DNA of 64,000 bases, taken from assembly GCA_900498135.1 (NCBI GenBank), contig LR026961.1:2928714-2992713 (forward strand), written 5' to 3'. Under the pieces are notes generated by a model that was not told the DNA's origin, did not search any database, and saw nothing but the letters and a program-made list of their open reading frames with translations. The DNA comes from an uncultured Desulfatiglans sp. (lineage in GTDB: Bacteria > Desulfobacterota > DSM-4660 > Desulfatiglandales > Desulfatiglandaceae). Each line of letters opens with the position of its first letter. The stretch's first letter is position 1. Below, in pieces: positions 33,684-42,062 of the stretch. A program made the position numbers and the translations under genes.

Positions 33684-35144
33684 GTGAATGAGGCAGACGA
33701 GCGGTTCCGGATGGAAATCACCGGTCGGTGGACATATCGGTTCGCAAAGGCAACGGCCGCACTGTGTTTTCTGTTTCTCGTTTTCTTTCAGGTTCTTGGC
33801 GGAAATCCCTTCCCCTACTCGGATGATTGGGGCTTCGTCCCTTACGCCATCGGGGTCGAGCCGGTGTCATGGAATTGGCTCTGGTCGCAGCATGTCGATC
33901 ACCGCATTCCGTTGCAGAAGCTCTTTCAAGTTCTGTTGCTTAGGGCTGGCCTGTTCGATTTCAGGGCCTTGGTGCTTGCCAATGCGGTGCTCGCGTACCT
34001 GGCCACCAGATTCCTCTTGCGTGCTGTCCGGGCCCGCCGCGGGTATGTGGTCACGGGGGATCTGCTTTTTCCGATCGTACTGATGAACCCGGGTTTCGGG
34101 CCTTTCGTCTGGGGGTTCCAGCTGCAATTCATGTCATCGGTCCTGGTGACCCTGTGCGTCTTGGCATTTTTGCTGGGAGGGGCGGCGAACGGCAGGGGCC
34201 CGGCTTGGATCGCCGCCGGCGGGTGTCTGGTGGCGTTGGCATTTTGCGGGATGAACGGCGCTGTCCTTTCCGGGTTGATCGCGCTGCCGATGCTCATCTA
34301 TCTGCAGGCTGTGAAATTTCCCTCCGGCAGGGTCAACGCACGGCTCGCGTCCGCTCTGCTGCTCACGGCTTTTGCGGCGGTGGTTTGGATCTTCTCGAGC
34401 TGGCGGCCGTCGGATGCCGCAGGCGTGGCGGCGGATATCGGCTTCGTAGAAACGGCCCGGGCCGTCGTCAAAAACTGGTTTCTGTTGATCAGCCCCCGGG
34501 GCTGGCGTCTTCCTCCTGTTGCGCCTCGGCTCTATTACCTCCTGAACGGAATGCTTTATATCTCGGCGATGGCCCTTGTCGTGAAACGGTTGCGGATCGA
34601 CCGGAACGTGCCGGAGAGGACGGCCCAAGGCCCCTTGATCCTTGCCAGTGTGATGGCGGCCGCGCTGGCACTGCTTCTGAGCATCGCCGTCGGCCGTGCG
34701 GCTTACTGGTCCCCGGGCCTTGAATTGCATTACGGGTATCTCGCGGTGATCCTGCCCCTCGCGTCCTGGGCGATCCTGTCGACGGAGCTTCGCAGGATGG
34801 CCGCGGCCGCAGTCGGGATCTTGCTGCTGATCGTTTATGGATCGGCATATCTTGAAAATGCTAGGGTGTCCGTTGCTTGGACCAGCGGGGATCAACGCGG
34901 AAAAATCGCTCAGATCTACACGGATATAGGAAGCGGGATATCCATCGACACCTTTGTGGATCGACACATTCGCCACTTTTTTTATGTGGACAGCGAAGAA
35001 TGCCGACGCTGGTTGAAAGAAGGTGTCCTGATGTTGAAGGGGGCCGGGGTCGAACCCTATCGACGTTTTAAGGACGGAGACCTCCGGCCCCAGTCGCGGC
35101 AATCGCCTCCGTCCCGCCCGCCGGGAAACGGGGAAGGTTTCTAG
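33684..35144 (+). CDS. Polytopic membrane protein, possible GT-C glycosyltransferase
   Basis: A 486-residue protein with about 11 predicted membrane helices. The first periplasmic loop has NPFPYSDDWGFVPYAIG, with an acidic pair in the position typical of GT-C glycosyltransferases, followed by SQHVDHRIPLQKLFQ. A short soluble tail (IDTFVDRHIRHFFYVDSEECRRWLKEG) ends the protein. Assignment as a lipid-linked sugar transferase is inference from topology and this motif. Start is GTG at 33684 with a weak site; an ATG at 33711 is an alternative. Confidence 0.75.
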   Translation: MNEADERFRMEITGRWTYRFAKATAALCFLFLVFFQVLGGNPFPYSDDWGFVPYAIGVEPVSWNWLWSQHVDHRIPLQKLFQVLLLRAGLFDFRALVLANAVLAYLATRFLLRAVRARRGYVVTGDLLFPIVLMNPGFGPFVWGFQLQFMSSVLVTLCVLAFLLGGAANGRGPAWIAAGGCLVALAFCGMNGAVLSGLIALPMLIYLQAVKFPSGRVNARLASALLLTAFAAVVWIFSSWRPSDAAGVAADIGFVETARAVVKNWFLLISPRGWRLPPVAPRLYYLLNGMLYISAMALVVKRLRIDRNVPERTAQGPLILASVMAAALALLLSIAVGRAAYWSPGLELHYGYLAVILPLASWAILSTELRRMAAAAVGILLLIVYGSAYLENARVSVAWTSGDQRGKIAQIYTDIGSGISIDTFVDRHIRHFFYVDSEECRRWLKEGVLMLKGAGVEPYRRFKDGDLRPQSRQSPPSRPPGNGEGF

Positions 35145-35322
35145 AACCGCTGTTATCGACGGGCTTCCACAAAGGAGATTTTCGAAAAGGACGCGTCATG
35201 TACGGGAAGCGGGTGCCTGACCCATGGTCCACCCCCGTCGTTCGTAGTCAGGATGATCCCCTTTGCATCAGCGGAGGCGGACTCTCCCGATTCTGGCGAG
35301 GCTGTCGAATACAAGGGAACGA

Positions 35323-36831
35323 TTAATCTGCCCCGAGAGAACCTCGCATGTCCCCAGTGGCTAAAAGCCTCCTGTGCATGAAAAAGACCTCTTCCAGATC
35401 ATGGGGTTCGTGCCCGCCGTACTTTTTTACGGCCCGGTCATAATATTCCCTCAGCTGCGGCCGGTAGTCCGGGTGGGCGCACGTCTCTATGATGGCCTCG
35501 GCGACCTGGCGCGGGGTCAGCGCACGGGTGTCCACCAGGCCTTGCTCGGTGACGATGATGTCAACGGAGTGCTCGGAGTGGTCGACGTGCGACACCATGG
35601 GGACAATGGCCGAGATCTTGCCGTTCTTGGCGGTCGACGGGGTGACCATGAAGGACAGACCGGCGTTGCGCATGAAGTCCCCCGAGCCGCCGATCCCGTT
35701 CATCATCTGCGAGCCCATCACGTGGGTCGAGTTGACCTGCCCGTATATGTCGATCTCGAGGGCGGTGTTGATCGATAAAACCCCCAGCCGGTTGATCACT
35801 TCAGGGGAGTTGGAGATCTCGACGGGCCGGAGGACGATCTTCTCCTTGTAGCGGTACAACTCGTTGAAAAAACGCCGGCGCCCTTTGTGGGAGAGGGTCA
35901 GGGCAGAACCGGACGCGGCGCGCACCTTGCCGAGGTCGATCAGGTCCAGGACGCTGTCCTGCAGGACTTCGGAGTAGAGATCGAGATTGAGAAAAAAATC
36001 ATCCTCCAGGAAGCCGCCGAGCACCGCATTCGCCACGTCGCCCACACCGGATTGCCAGGGCAGCCCGGGATGCAGACGTCCGCGCTTGATCTCGTGCTGC
36101 ACGAAGTCCAGGATCTGTTCCCCGATCAGGAGCGCCACTTCGTCCGGGTCATGGAAGATGGCGCAACTGTCCTCCTGGTCGCTCAGGAGGATGGCCACCA
36201 CCCGGCTCGGGTCCATCTCGATGAAAGGCTTTCCGATGCGGTCGGCCGCACGGTAGATGGGGATGGGCATCCGGTAGGGCGGGTCTTCCGGGATGAAGAT
36301 GTCATGGATGCCTTCGAGCTCCGGCGGGGCCGAATTCGACAATTCGATGATGATCTTCTCGGCCTCCCGCACATAGGTCGGGGTGTTGCCGACCGACATC
36401 GAAGGAATGAGGTGCCCCTTCTCCGTAACGGCTACAGCCTCCACGACGGCCACATCGGCTTTGCCCCAATCTCCTGCCCTTACCTGGGCCGAGAGGCTGG
36501 AAAGGTGATCGTCTTTGTAAAGGATCTCTCCCCGGTTGATTTTTTCGCGCATGGCGCGATCGCTCATATAGGGGCGCCGCCAGTGCACCAGATCGGTGCG
36601 TGCCAGGATGCCGTCGACCTGTTCTCCGGTCGAGGCCCCGGCGAACAGGTTGATCTTGAAGCGTTCGCCCTCCTGGGCGCGCCGGGCCAGTTCACGGGGG
36701 ATTAGCTTGGGATATCCGGCCGTGAACCCGGAGATGAAAAGGTTTGTGCCGTGCTGGATGTGCCGGGCCGCCGTGCGCGCGTCCGTGACGCGATCCAGCA
36801 GCGGCCGATAGCGAATATTTTCGGTTCCCAT
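35323..36831 (-). CDS. Acetyl-CoA hydrolase/succinyl-CoA:acetate CoA-transferase family protein
   Basis: A 502-residue class I CoA-transferase (start at 36831 with AAGGATTTCAAC upstream). The N-half carries FISGFTAGYPKLIPREL, the C-half EIDIYGQVNSTHVMG with the catalytic glutamate region, and GIGGSGDFMRNAG, the hallmark of the AarC/Ach1 type. In anaerobes such enzymes move CoA between acetate and another acid (succinate, propionate or butyrate). It seems to be monocistronic with two palindromic sites upstream. The substrate pair is not shown. Confidence 0.88.
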   Translation of the reverse strand: MGTENIRYRPLLDRVTDARTAARHIQHGTNLFISGFTAGYPKLIPRELARRAQEGERFKINLFAGASTGEQVDGILARTDLVHWRRPYMSDRAMREKINRGEILYKDDHLSSLSAQVRAGDWGKADVAVVEAVAVTEKGHLIPSMSVGNTPTYVREAEKIIIELSNSAPPELEGIHDIFIPEDPPYRMPIPIYRAADRIGKPFIEMDPSRVVAILLSDQEDSCAIFHDPDEVALLIGEQILDFVQHEIKRGRLHPGLPWQSGVGDVANAVLGGFLEDDFFLNLDLYSEVLQDSVLDLIDLGKVRAASGSALTLSHKGRRRFFNELYRYKEKIVLRPVEISNSPEVINRLGVLSINTALEIDIYGQVNSTHVMGSQMMNGIGGSGDFMRNAGLSFMVTPSTAKNGKISAIVPMVSHVDHSEHSVDIIVTEQGLVDTRALTPRQVAEAIIETCAHPDYRPQLREYYDRAVKKYGGHEPHDLEEVFFMHRRLLATGDMRGSLGAD

Positions 36832-36870
36832 GTTGAAATCCTTATGGTGCTTACATAGACCTAAAGATAG

Positions 36871-36930
36871 GGCCAAGGTCTTGGCTCGCACCGGGCTGCG
36901 AGGCCGGATCGGCCCAAGGTCCTTGGCTCG
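36871..36930. promoter_or_regulatory. Two copies of a palindromic site upstream of the CoA-transferase
   Basis: GGCCAAGGTCTTGGCTCG at 36871-36888 and GGCCCAAGGTCCTTGGCTCG at 36911-36930. Each holds an inverted repeat (CCAAG-GT-CTTGG and CCAAGG-T-CCTTGG). The copies start 40 bases apart, close to four helix turns, and lie 40-100 bases upstream of the ATG at 36831, so they look like tandem operators. Confidence 0.55.
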
Positions 36931-36996
36931 AGGTGGAGAACTTCATTGAACCGCACGGGCTATGGCCTCGTTCGGAGATGGATATCGATAGAGGAA

Positions 36997-37026
36997 GGCC
37001 GGCGGCCCAACATAAGGCTGCCGGCC
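36997..37026 (-). terminator. Hairpin after the di-haem cytochrome gene
   Basis: GGCCGGCGGC and GCTGCCGGCC pair at nine of ten positions around a ten-base loop. It lies about 90 bases beyond the stop at 37118. On the minus strand TTCCTC follows, only weakly T-rich. Confidence 0.45.
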
Positions 37027-37117
37027 GATCTTCAGCCCAAGGAGGCAGAAAAGGATCAACCGTAATTCCCCGTGCTGTCACAGCCGACCTCCGGCTCTAC
37101 CGGATAGGCAGAGATGG

Positions 37118-38521
37118 CTAAAGTGCCCGCATGAAGGCCACCAGGTCTTTCTTCTCCTGTTCTGTCAGTTTCAAGCCTTGGATCAGGTTGAAGAATTCAA
37201 CCGTGTCCTCCAAGGTCAACAACCGTCCGTCATGCAGATAGGGAGGTGACTCCTTGATTCCGCGCAGCGGAAACGTCTTGATCGGGCCGTCGGCCGAGGC
37301 CAGACGTCCATTGACCATGACAGGCTTGAAAAAACGCTCGGCTTTGAGGTTGTGCATGAGGTTGTCCGTGTAGTAGGGCGCCGGGTGGCAGACGGAGCAT
37401 TGACCCTTTTCGAAAAAGACCTTCTCGCCCCTCAGTTCGGACTCCGTGGCCTTTTCAGGGTCGAGTTTTCCATAGAGATTCAGCTTGGGAGCCGGAGGAA
37501 AATCCAGCAGCGCCTGGAATTCGGCCATGAAATGGACCTGGCTGCCGCGCTCCAGGATATTGAGTCCTTTCTTGGTCCCGATTACGGGGTCCCCGTCGAA
37601 ATAGGCAGCCCTTTGTTCGAATTCGGTGAAATCCTCGACCGTCTTGAGGGCGCGCTGAGAGCCGAACAGGCGCTGGACGTTCACGCCGCGCAAGGGCGGC
37701 GTGTCAAGCCGGTGGCGCAGCTCCTGCGGACGGATGTCACCGACGAGATGCGTGCTGCCATTCGAGTGGCCGTTGACGTGGCAGTCGAAGCAGGTGACCC
37801 CTCTGCTCGCCAGTTCAGAGCGCCGGTCCTCGGTCTGGTTGAACTGCTGTTGTGGAAAGGGGGTCACGAGCAGGCGCAATCCTTCCAACTGCTTGGGATT
37901 GAGGATGCCGTTGAAAAGCTCATAGTAATTCATGATCGTGACGACTTTCCCCTGTGACACATCGCCCAAATCGGATCGTGTCGTCAGATAGATCGGCGGG
38001 GGATACTCGGGGAGGAGGTGGTCCGGCAGATCGAAGTCCAGATCGAAGCGGGTGAGATCCCGTTTTTCTTGCTTATTGATTTCATCGATGTGGAACTGGG
38101 GGAAGACCATACCGCCTTCAGGATGATTCGGATGGGGCAAGGGAAGGAATCCTGCCGGCCAAAGACCTTTCTCCTTGATTTGCTCGGGTTTCATCCCGGC
38201 GAGGGCTTCCCAGGTTACGTCCTTGGGGAGTTTCACGCGGACGCCTTCCTGAACGGCCTTCTTCCCGCCTGACATCATCGCCCCTGCGGCAGGACGGTCG
38301 CTCAGGTCATATCGCTCATTGAGCAGATCCATTTGTCTTTTCATCACCTCGGGTTTGGCGCTTTTCATCCTCTCGACCACATCCGTGAAAGGCTCGTTGA
38401 CCACCACTGGGGAATAGCTGCTCCTCAACGGCTCCTCAGCATCGAGTACCCCGGGGATTATCAAGAGAAGAGCCAGGATGAATACCGCTGCTGCTGGAAA
38501 CGCATTTCTTTGATTCAGCAT
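37118..38521 (-). CDS. Di-haem cytochrome c, MauG/cytochrome c peroxidase-like
   Basis: A 467-residue exported protein (signal AAVFILALLLIIPGVLDA). ATG 38521 with AAGGAGG seven bases upstream was chosen over the TTG six bases before. Two haem c motifs are seen, CFDCH at 244-248 and CSVCH at 375-379. The C-terminal half (FPLRGIKESPPYLHDGRLLTLEDTVEFF) is the typical second domain of bacterial di-haem peroxidase/MauG proteins. The first 230 residues are unusual for the family and may bind a partner. It likely works in the periplasm in peroxide detoxification or electron transfer. No partner cytochrome is close. Confidence 0.88.
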   Translation of the reverse strand: MLNQRNAFPAAAVFILALLLIIPGVLDAEEPLRSSYSPVVVNEPFTDVVERMKSAKPEVMKRQMDLLNERYDLSDRPAAGAMMSGGKKAVQEGVRVKLPKDVTWEALAGMKPEQIKEKGLWPAGFLPLPHPNHPEGGMVFPQFHIDEINKQEKRDLTRFDLDFDLPDHLLPEYPPPIYLTTRSDLGDVSQGKVVTIMNYYELFNGILNPKQLEGLRLLVTPFPQQQFNQTEDRRSELASRGVTCFDCHVNGHSNGSTHLVGDIRPQELRHRLDTPPLRGVNVQRLFGSQRALKTVEDFTEFEQRAAYFDGDPVIGTKKGLNILERGSQVHFMAEFQALLDFPPAPKLNLYGKLDPEKATESELRGEKVFFEKGQCSVCHPAPYYTDNLMHNLKAERFFKPVMVNGRLASADGPIKTFPLRGIKESPPYLHDGRLLTLEDTVEFFNLIQGLKLTEQEKKDLVAFMRAL

Positions 38522-39150
38522 GTCCAATCCTCCTTCGTCTGTAGGGTTATAAAAAGCGGCGATAAACCTCTTCTCCAGCCCGATCCGCCGGCTCCGCCGC
38601 CATGGGGCGCCGGCTGGCCTGAAAACGCCCGCATAGGACAGTGTTTGTCATGACAGGGACAACCTCTTGTGTGGCATACAAAAAGCTGTGATTCGGCCCT
38701 GGTAAGTATATCTTATTTGAATCGTACCACGACAAAACCTGTAGAGTAAGGAAAAATCATCGCCAATTTCACGAAATGGATGGAGCGAGCGGTCGGGGTG
38801 GGCTTCTATGAAAGAGCGCCTCAGGATATTGTGATAGGAGTTTCCCCCCCTATTGCAGGCCTTCCAGCCGTTTCTGCAGGCGCGCCGAATGCCTTTATCG
38901 ATGAAATGACAGCATATTGCTCATGGTTTGCTTGAAAGTTCTCATGGTTTCTGGTTGAGTTTTCTTTAAATATTATGTTAAAATACATAGTTTTTTGAAT
39001 ATTGAATTTTTCGCATCATTGTCTGTATTATTGTAGTGATAGATTTCAATTTTTGAAGAATACGTATGGATTGCTGCAATTTTTTAGGATAGCTTGTGAA
39101 TTCTGAAATGAGAAAACAATGGAGTATTCTTCCAATGAGGAAAAGACATC
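38522..39150. other. AT-rich intergenic region
   Basis: 629 bases between the cytochrome and the HD-domain gene. From about 38930 on it is strongly AT-rich, unlike the surroundings, and merges into the AT-rich HD gene. No gene, hairpin or clear promoter pair could be supported. Confidence 0.5.
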
Positions 39151-39795
39151 ATGGATATAGCTCTTAAATACAGGGCCATTTGGGATACAGGAAAGACATA
39201 TCTTAAGAATGGCCGTGATGTAGACCTGTTGCATACAAGAGTATCGTGTGATTTTGCTATGCGACTTCTGTTTCACGAGGGTGGAAATGAAGATATCGTA
39301 GTTCCGTCAATCATACTTCATGATATTGGTTATTCTGTTATCGAAGAAGAAGATCTCTATAAAAAGACGACCTATTTTGGTATCCATAAAGGGCAGGATA
39401 CTGGGGCTACGTATTCCAAGAACATCAAGATGCTGCATATGAAGGAAGGAGCGGTTCTAGCCAGAAAAGTCCTCGAGTCGGTCGGCTATATAAGCGCTTG
39501 TATCGATGAAATTGTAGATATTGTAGGATATCATGAGGATGTATCGGCTTTTCCCCCCTCCGATATGTCGAATATCAACCGCATCATTGTCAGTGACGCC
39601 GACAAACTTTTTCGTCTGACCGCTTATAATTTCTCGGATATCCTGACGATTCACGGCGCTTTGGCCGAGGATGCCTTTGAATATCTTCTCGAAATGAAAA
39701 ACAAGTGGCTCGTAACGAAAACCGCTGTGTTGATCGCTGAGGAGGAACTCAGAAAGATCCCCGGATCCCAAGCGTTCCCTTCCCTTTTCATGTAA
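39151..39795 (+). CDS. HD-domain phosphohydrolase
   Basis: A 214-residue HD-domain protein. Metal ligands are visible: H28 (LLHTRVSCDFA), H57-D58 (IILHDIGYS), a histidine in HMKEGAVLARKVL or GYHEDVSAF, and a late aspartate in VSDADKLFRL. It resembles small stand-alone HD hydrolases that act on nucleotides. ATG 39151 has AAAGAC and an upstream GAGGAAA as ribosome binding site. The gene is much richer in AT than its neighbours and sits alone, which suggests horizontal transfer. The true substrate is unknown. Confidence 0.87.
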   Translation: MDIALKYRAIWDTGKTYLKNGRDVDLLHTRVSCDFAMRLLFHEGGNEDIVVPSIILHDIGYSVIEEEDLYKKTTYFGIHKGQDTGATYSKNIKMLHMKEGAVLARKVLESVGYISACIDEIVDIVGYHEDVSAFPPSDMSNINRIIVSDADKLFRLTAYNFSDILTIHGALAEDAFEYLLEMKNKWLVTKTAVLIAEEELRKIPGSQAFPSLFM

Positions 39796-39943
39796 ATGGT
39801 TTTTCGGGTAATCGTCCCTGATCCCCATGAGGGTATGTCGAAGTTGGGACAGGTGTATTTGTTGCGGATTTCAGGGGGCCTGGCCGTTTCTGTAACCGCC
39901 GTTTCGGCGCGAGGCGGGCAGGAAGGCCTCCTTCTGGATAGAG

Positions 39944-41212
39944 ATGGGGTTACGGAATAAGAATGAAAAAAGTGGGGTTGAGCCGATGATGGAAGAGAAG
40001 AGCAGACAGTCGATGCCCCTCGAGGGGATCCGGATTCTGGAGTATGCCATTTACCATGCCGGGCCCGGGTGCGGTGCCATCTTGGGGGATCTCGGGGCGG
40101 ATGTCATCAAGATCGAGACAGGCGAGGGGGATCCGGAGCGGGGGTGGAAAGGGATCGACGGGAACGTTCAGTTTATTCTCCCGAATGACGAAAGCTTGAT
40201 GTTCCATGTTTCCAACCGCAATAAACGGGGGATTTGCCTCGATCTTCGCAAGGAAAACGGGCGGGCGGCTTTTCTGAAGCTGATCGAGAAGACGGATGTG
40301 TTTCTGACGAACCTGCGCCATGACACCAAGCTGAAACTGGGTCTCGACTACCGCACCCTCTCACGGGTCAACCCACGGTTGATCCACGCCAACGTCACCG
40401 GGTATGGACCCGAGGGGCCTCTAAAGAACCTCGGGGCCTATGACCCGGCCGGACAGGCGCGTTCGGGCATGATGTACGCTTCGGGCAGCAAGGAACCCAC
40501 CCTCATGCACCTGGCCGTCCTCGATCAGGCCACCGCCATCGCAGCCAGTCACGCCATTCTGACCGCCCTGTTCGTCAGGGAACGTCGGGGCATCGGGCAG
40601 GAGGTCCATGTCTCCCTTTTCAGCACGGCCCTCTGGCTGCTTCACTCCAATCTAACGGTGGCGGGCGTGCTCGGCGTCGACCCCGGTCTGCCGTGGGATC
40701 GAACCAAGAACTCCCCGCTCCGGAACTGCTTCCGCTGCAAGGGAGGGGACTGGATCATGGGTGTGCACCATCCCGAAAAAAACTGGTGGGCCATCTTCTG
40801 CGAAGCGACCGGCCTTACGAGGCTGCTCGATGATCCTCGGTACAGCACCCCGGACGGCCGGCAGGAACGCTGCGCCGAACTGGTGGGGATTTTCGACGAG
40901 GTTTTCATGACGAAGACCCGTGACGAGTGGATCGAAATATTTCAGGCGCGCGAAATGATGTTTTCCCCTGTTCAGAATATCTACGAGGTCCTCGGTGATA
41001 TCCAAGCCTTGGCGAATCGTTACCTGGTCGAGGCGGAGGTTGGGGGGATCGGGAAGGTGAAGATTCCGGGGTATCCGATCCACTTCAGCGCCTGCAGCGC
41101 CGGTACCCGCAGCATGGGTCCGGGCATCGGGGAACATACGGATGGGATCCTGAAAGAGCTGGGGTATTCAGAGGCGGAGATCGCGGCGGTGAAGGAGGAG
41201 GCCGCCTCGTGA
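39944..41212 (+). CDS. CoA-transferase family III (CaiB/BaiF type)
   Basis: A 422-residue class III CoA-transferase. Landmarks: GIRILEYAIYHAGPGCGAILGDLGADVIKIE, then VSNRNKRGICLDL, and the catalytic aspartate D167 (GAYDPAGQARSG). The C-terminal region PVQNIYEVLGDIQ is as in formyl-CoA or benzylsuccinate CoA-transferases. It activates an organic acid by moving CoA from a donor. The donor and acceptor are not evident; in this background aromatic, amino-acid or oxalate pathways are possible. The start is uncertain: ATG 39944, 39986 or 40013 could serve, and none has a strong site. The gene stands alone. Confidence 0.87.
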   Translation: MGLRNKNEKSGVEPMMEEKSRQSMPLEGIRILEYAIYHAGPGCGAILGDLGADVIKIETGEGDPERGWKGIDGNVQFILPNDESLMFHVSNRNKRGICLDLRKENGRAAFLKLIEKTDVFLTNLRHDTKLKLGLDYRTLSRVNPRLIHANVTGYGPEGPLKNLGAYDPAGQARSGMMYASGSKEPTLMHLAVLDQATAIAASHAILTALFVRERRGIGQEVHVSLFSTALWLLHSNLTVAGVLGVDPGLPWDRTKNSPLRNCFRCKGGDWIMGVHHPEKNWWAIFCEATGLTRLLDDPRYSTPDGRQERCAELVGIFDEVFMTKTRDEWIEIFQAREMMFSPVQNIYEVLGDIQALANRYLVEAEVGGIGKVKIPGYPIHFSACSAGTRSMGPGIGEHTDGILKELGYSEAEIAAVKEEAAS

Positions 41213-41246
41213 AGACCGCCGCGCGGGGCGGGGCGCGGTTCGGCCG

Positions 41247-41350
41247 ATGTCAAGGAAAGCAAGCGTTTGCGCGGAGGCAGACTGGTGGCTGCTGCACAAG
41301 CAAACATGCAGATTGACGCCGAGGTTGGCCAAAAAGGCCTTTTCCGGGTG
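41247..41350 (+). repeat. Dispersed hairpin repeat, copy 4
   Basis: Lies between the convergent CoA-transferase and PEBP genes. It reads AAGGAAAGCAAGCGTTTG, GCGGAGGCAGACTGGTGGCT, then CACAAGCAAACATGCAGATTG and GAGGTTGGCCAAAAAGGCC, matching copy 3 over its full length with scattered changes that partly spoil the stem. Confidence 0.75.
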
Positions 41351-41358
41351 GAAACGGG

Positions 41359-41910
41359 TCAGCGGCGCTTGTAGGTTCCCATGAGCTGGGCCTGTTCCAG
41401 GATGTGCCCTTCCATGGCGGCCAGAAGCTCCTTTTTGGTTGCAGACGCCCCGAGCCCGAGGATCGTGTCGAGGGCATAGAGTTTGAAAAAATAGCGGTGG
41501 GTGCCGCCCGGAGGGCAGGGGCCGCCGTATCCGAGTTTTCTGAAATCGTTCTTTCCGTGGGTGCCGCCCGGGGAGGGCTTCTCATCGGGGCGGACGGCTT
41601 CCGGCAGGCCGCCGGCCTCGGCCGGGATGTCGTAGTAGACCCAATGCACCCAGGTTCCCATCGGGGCGTCCGGGTCGTCGCAGATGAGCGCCAGGCTCTT
41701 CGTCCCTGCCGGCACCCCGCTCCATGTCAGAGGGGGTGAGACGTCAGGCCCGTCGCAGGTGTATTGAACGGGGATAGGTTTGCCTTCTTCAAAAGCGATG
41801 CTTTTCAGTTCCATGGCTTGGACTCCTTGGCTCTCCAGAAAGGTTGGCAGAAAGAGCGCGCCCGTAAGCGCGACGACAGCCGCCAGGGCAAAGGTATACA
41901 AGCGGTGCAT
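41359..41910 (-). CDS. YbhB/YbcL-type PEBP (Raf kinase inhibitor-like) protein, exported
   Basis: A 183-residue protein with an N-terminal signal peptide (LYTFALAAVVALTGALFLP). The mature protein has the PEBP core: PVQYTCDGPDVSPPLTWSGV, then ALICDDPDAPMGTWVHWV (the DPDxP motif) and GGPCPPGGTHRYFFKLYALD (the GxxHR motif). Bacterial members bind small anionic ligands; their job is not known. ATG 41910 has GGGAGGAAAAC just upstream and was preferred over the start at 41928. Monocistronic. Confidence 0.9.
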   Translation of the reverse strand: MHRLYTFALAAVVALTGALFLPTFLESQGVQAMELKSIAFEEGKPIPVQYTCDGPDVSPPLTWSGVPAGTKSLALICDDPDAPMGTWVHWVYYDIPAEAGGLPEAVRPDEKPSPGGTHGKNDFRKLGYGGPCPPGGTHRYFFKLYALDTILGLGASATKKELLAAMEGHILEQAQLMGTYKRR

Positions 41911-42062
41911 GTTTTCCTCCCGTTGCAAATGTCTTCCGGTTCGACTGCATCCCGCAGCGTAGACTTCATCATAGCAATCTTTCAGCGGAAAATGAAGAAA
42001 AGCAAAGCCGATATCGGATCCGGCCTTTGCGGCATGCGATGCGTGATGACCGGCGCGCGGGG

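Noticed and set aside
35198-35326. 42-codon plus-strand ORF after the membrane glycosyltransferase-like gene, with AAAAGGA upstream
   Set aside because: The peptide looks random, overlaps the end of the convergent CoA-transferase gene, and has no recognisable features.
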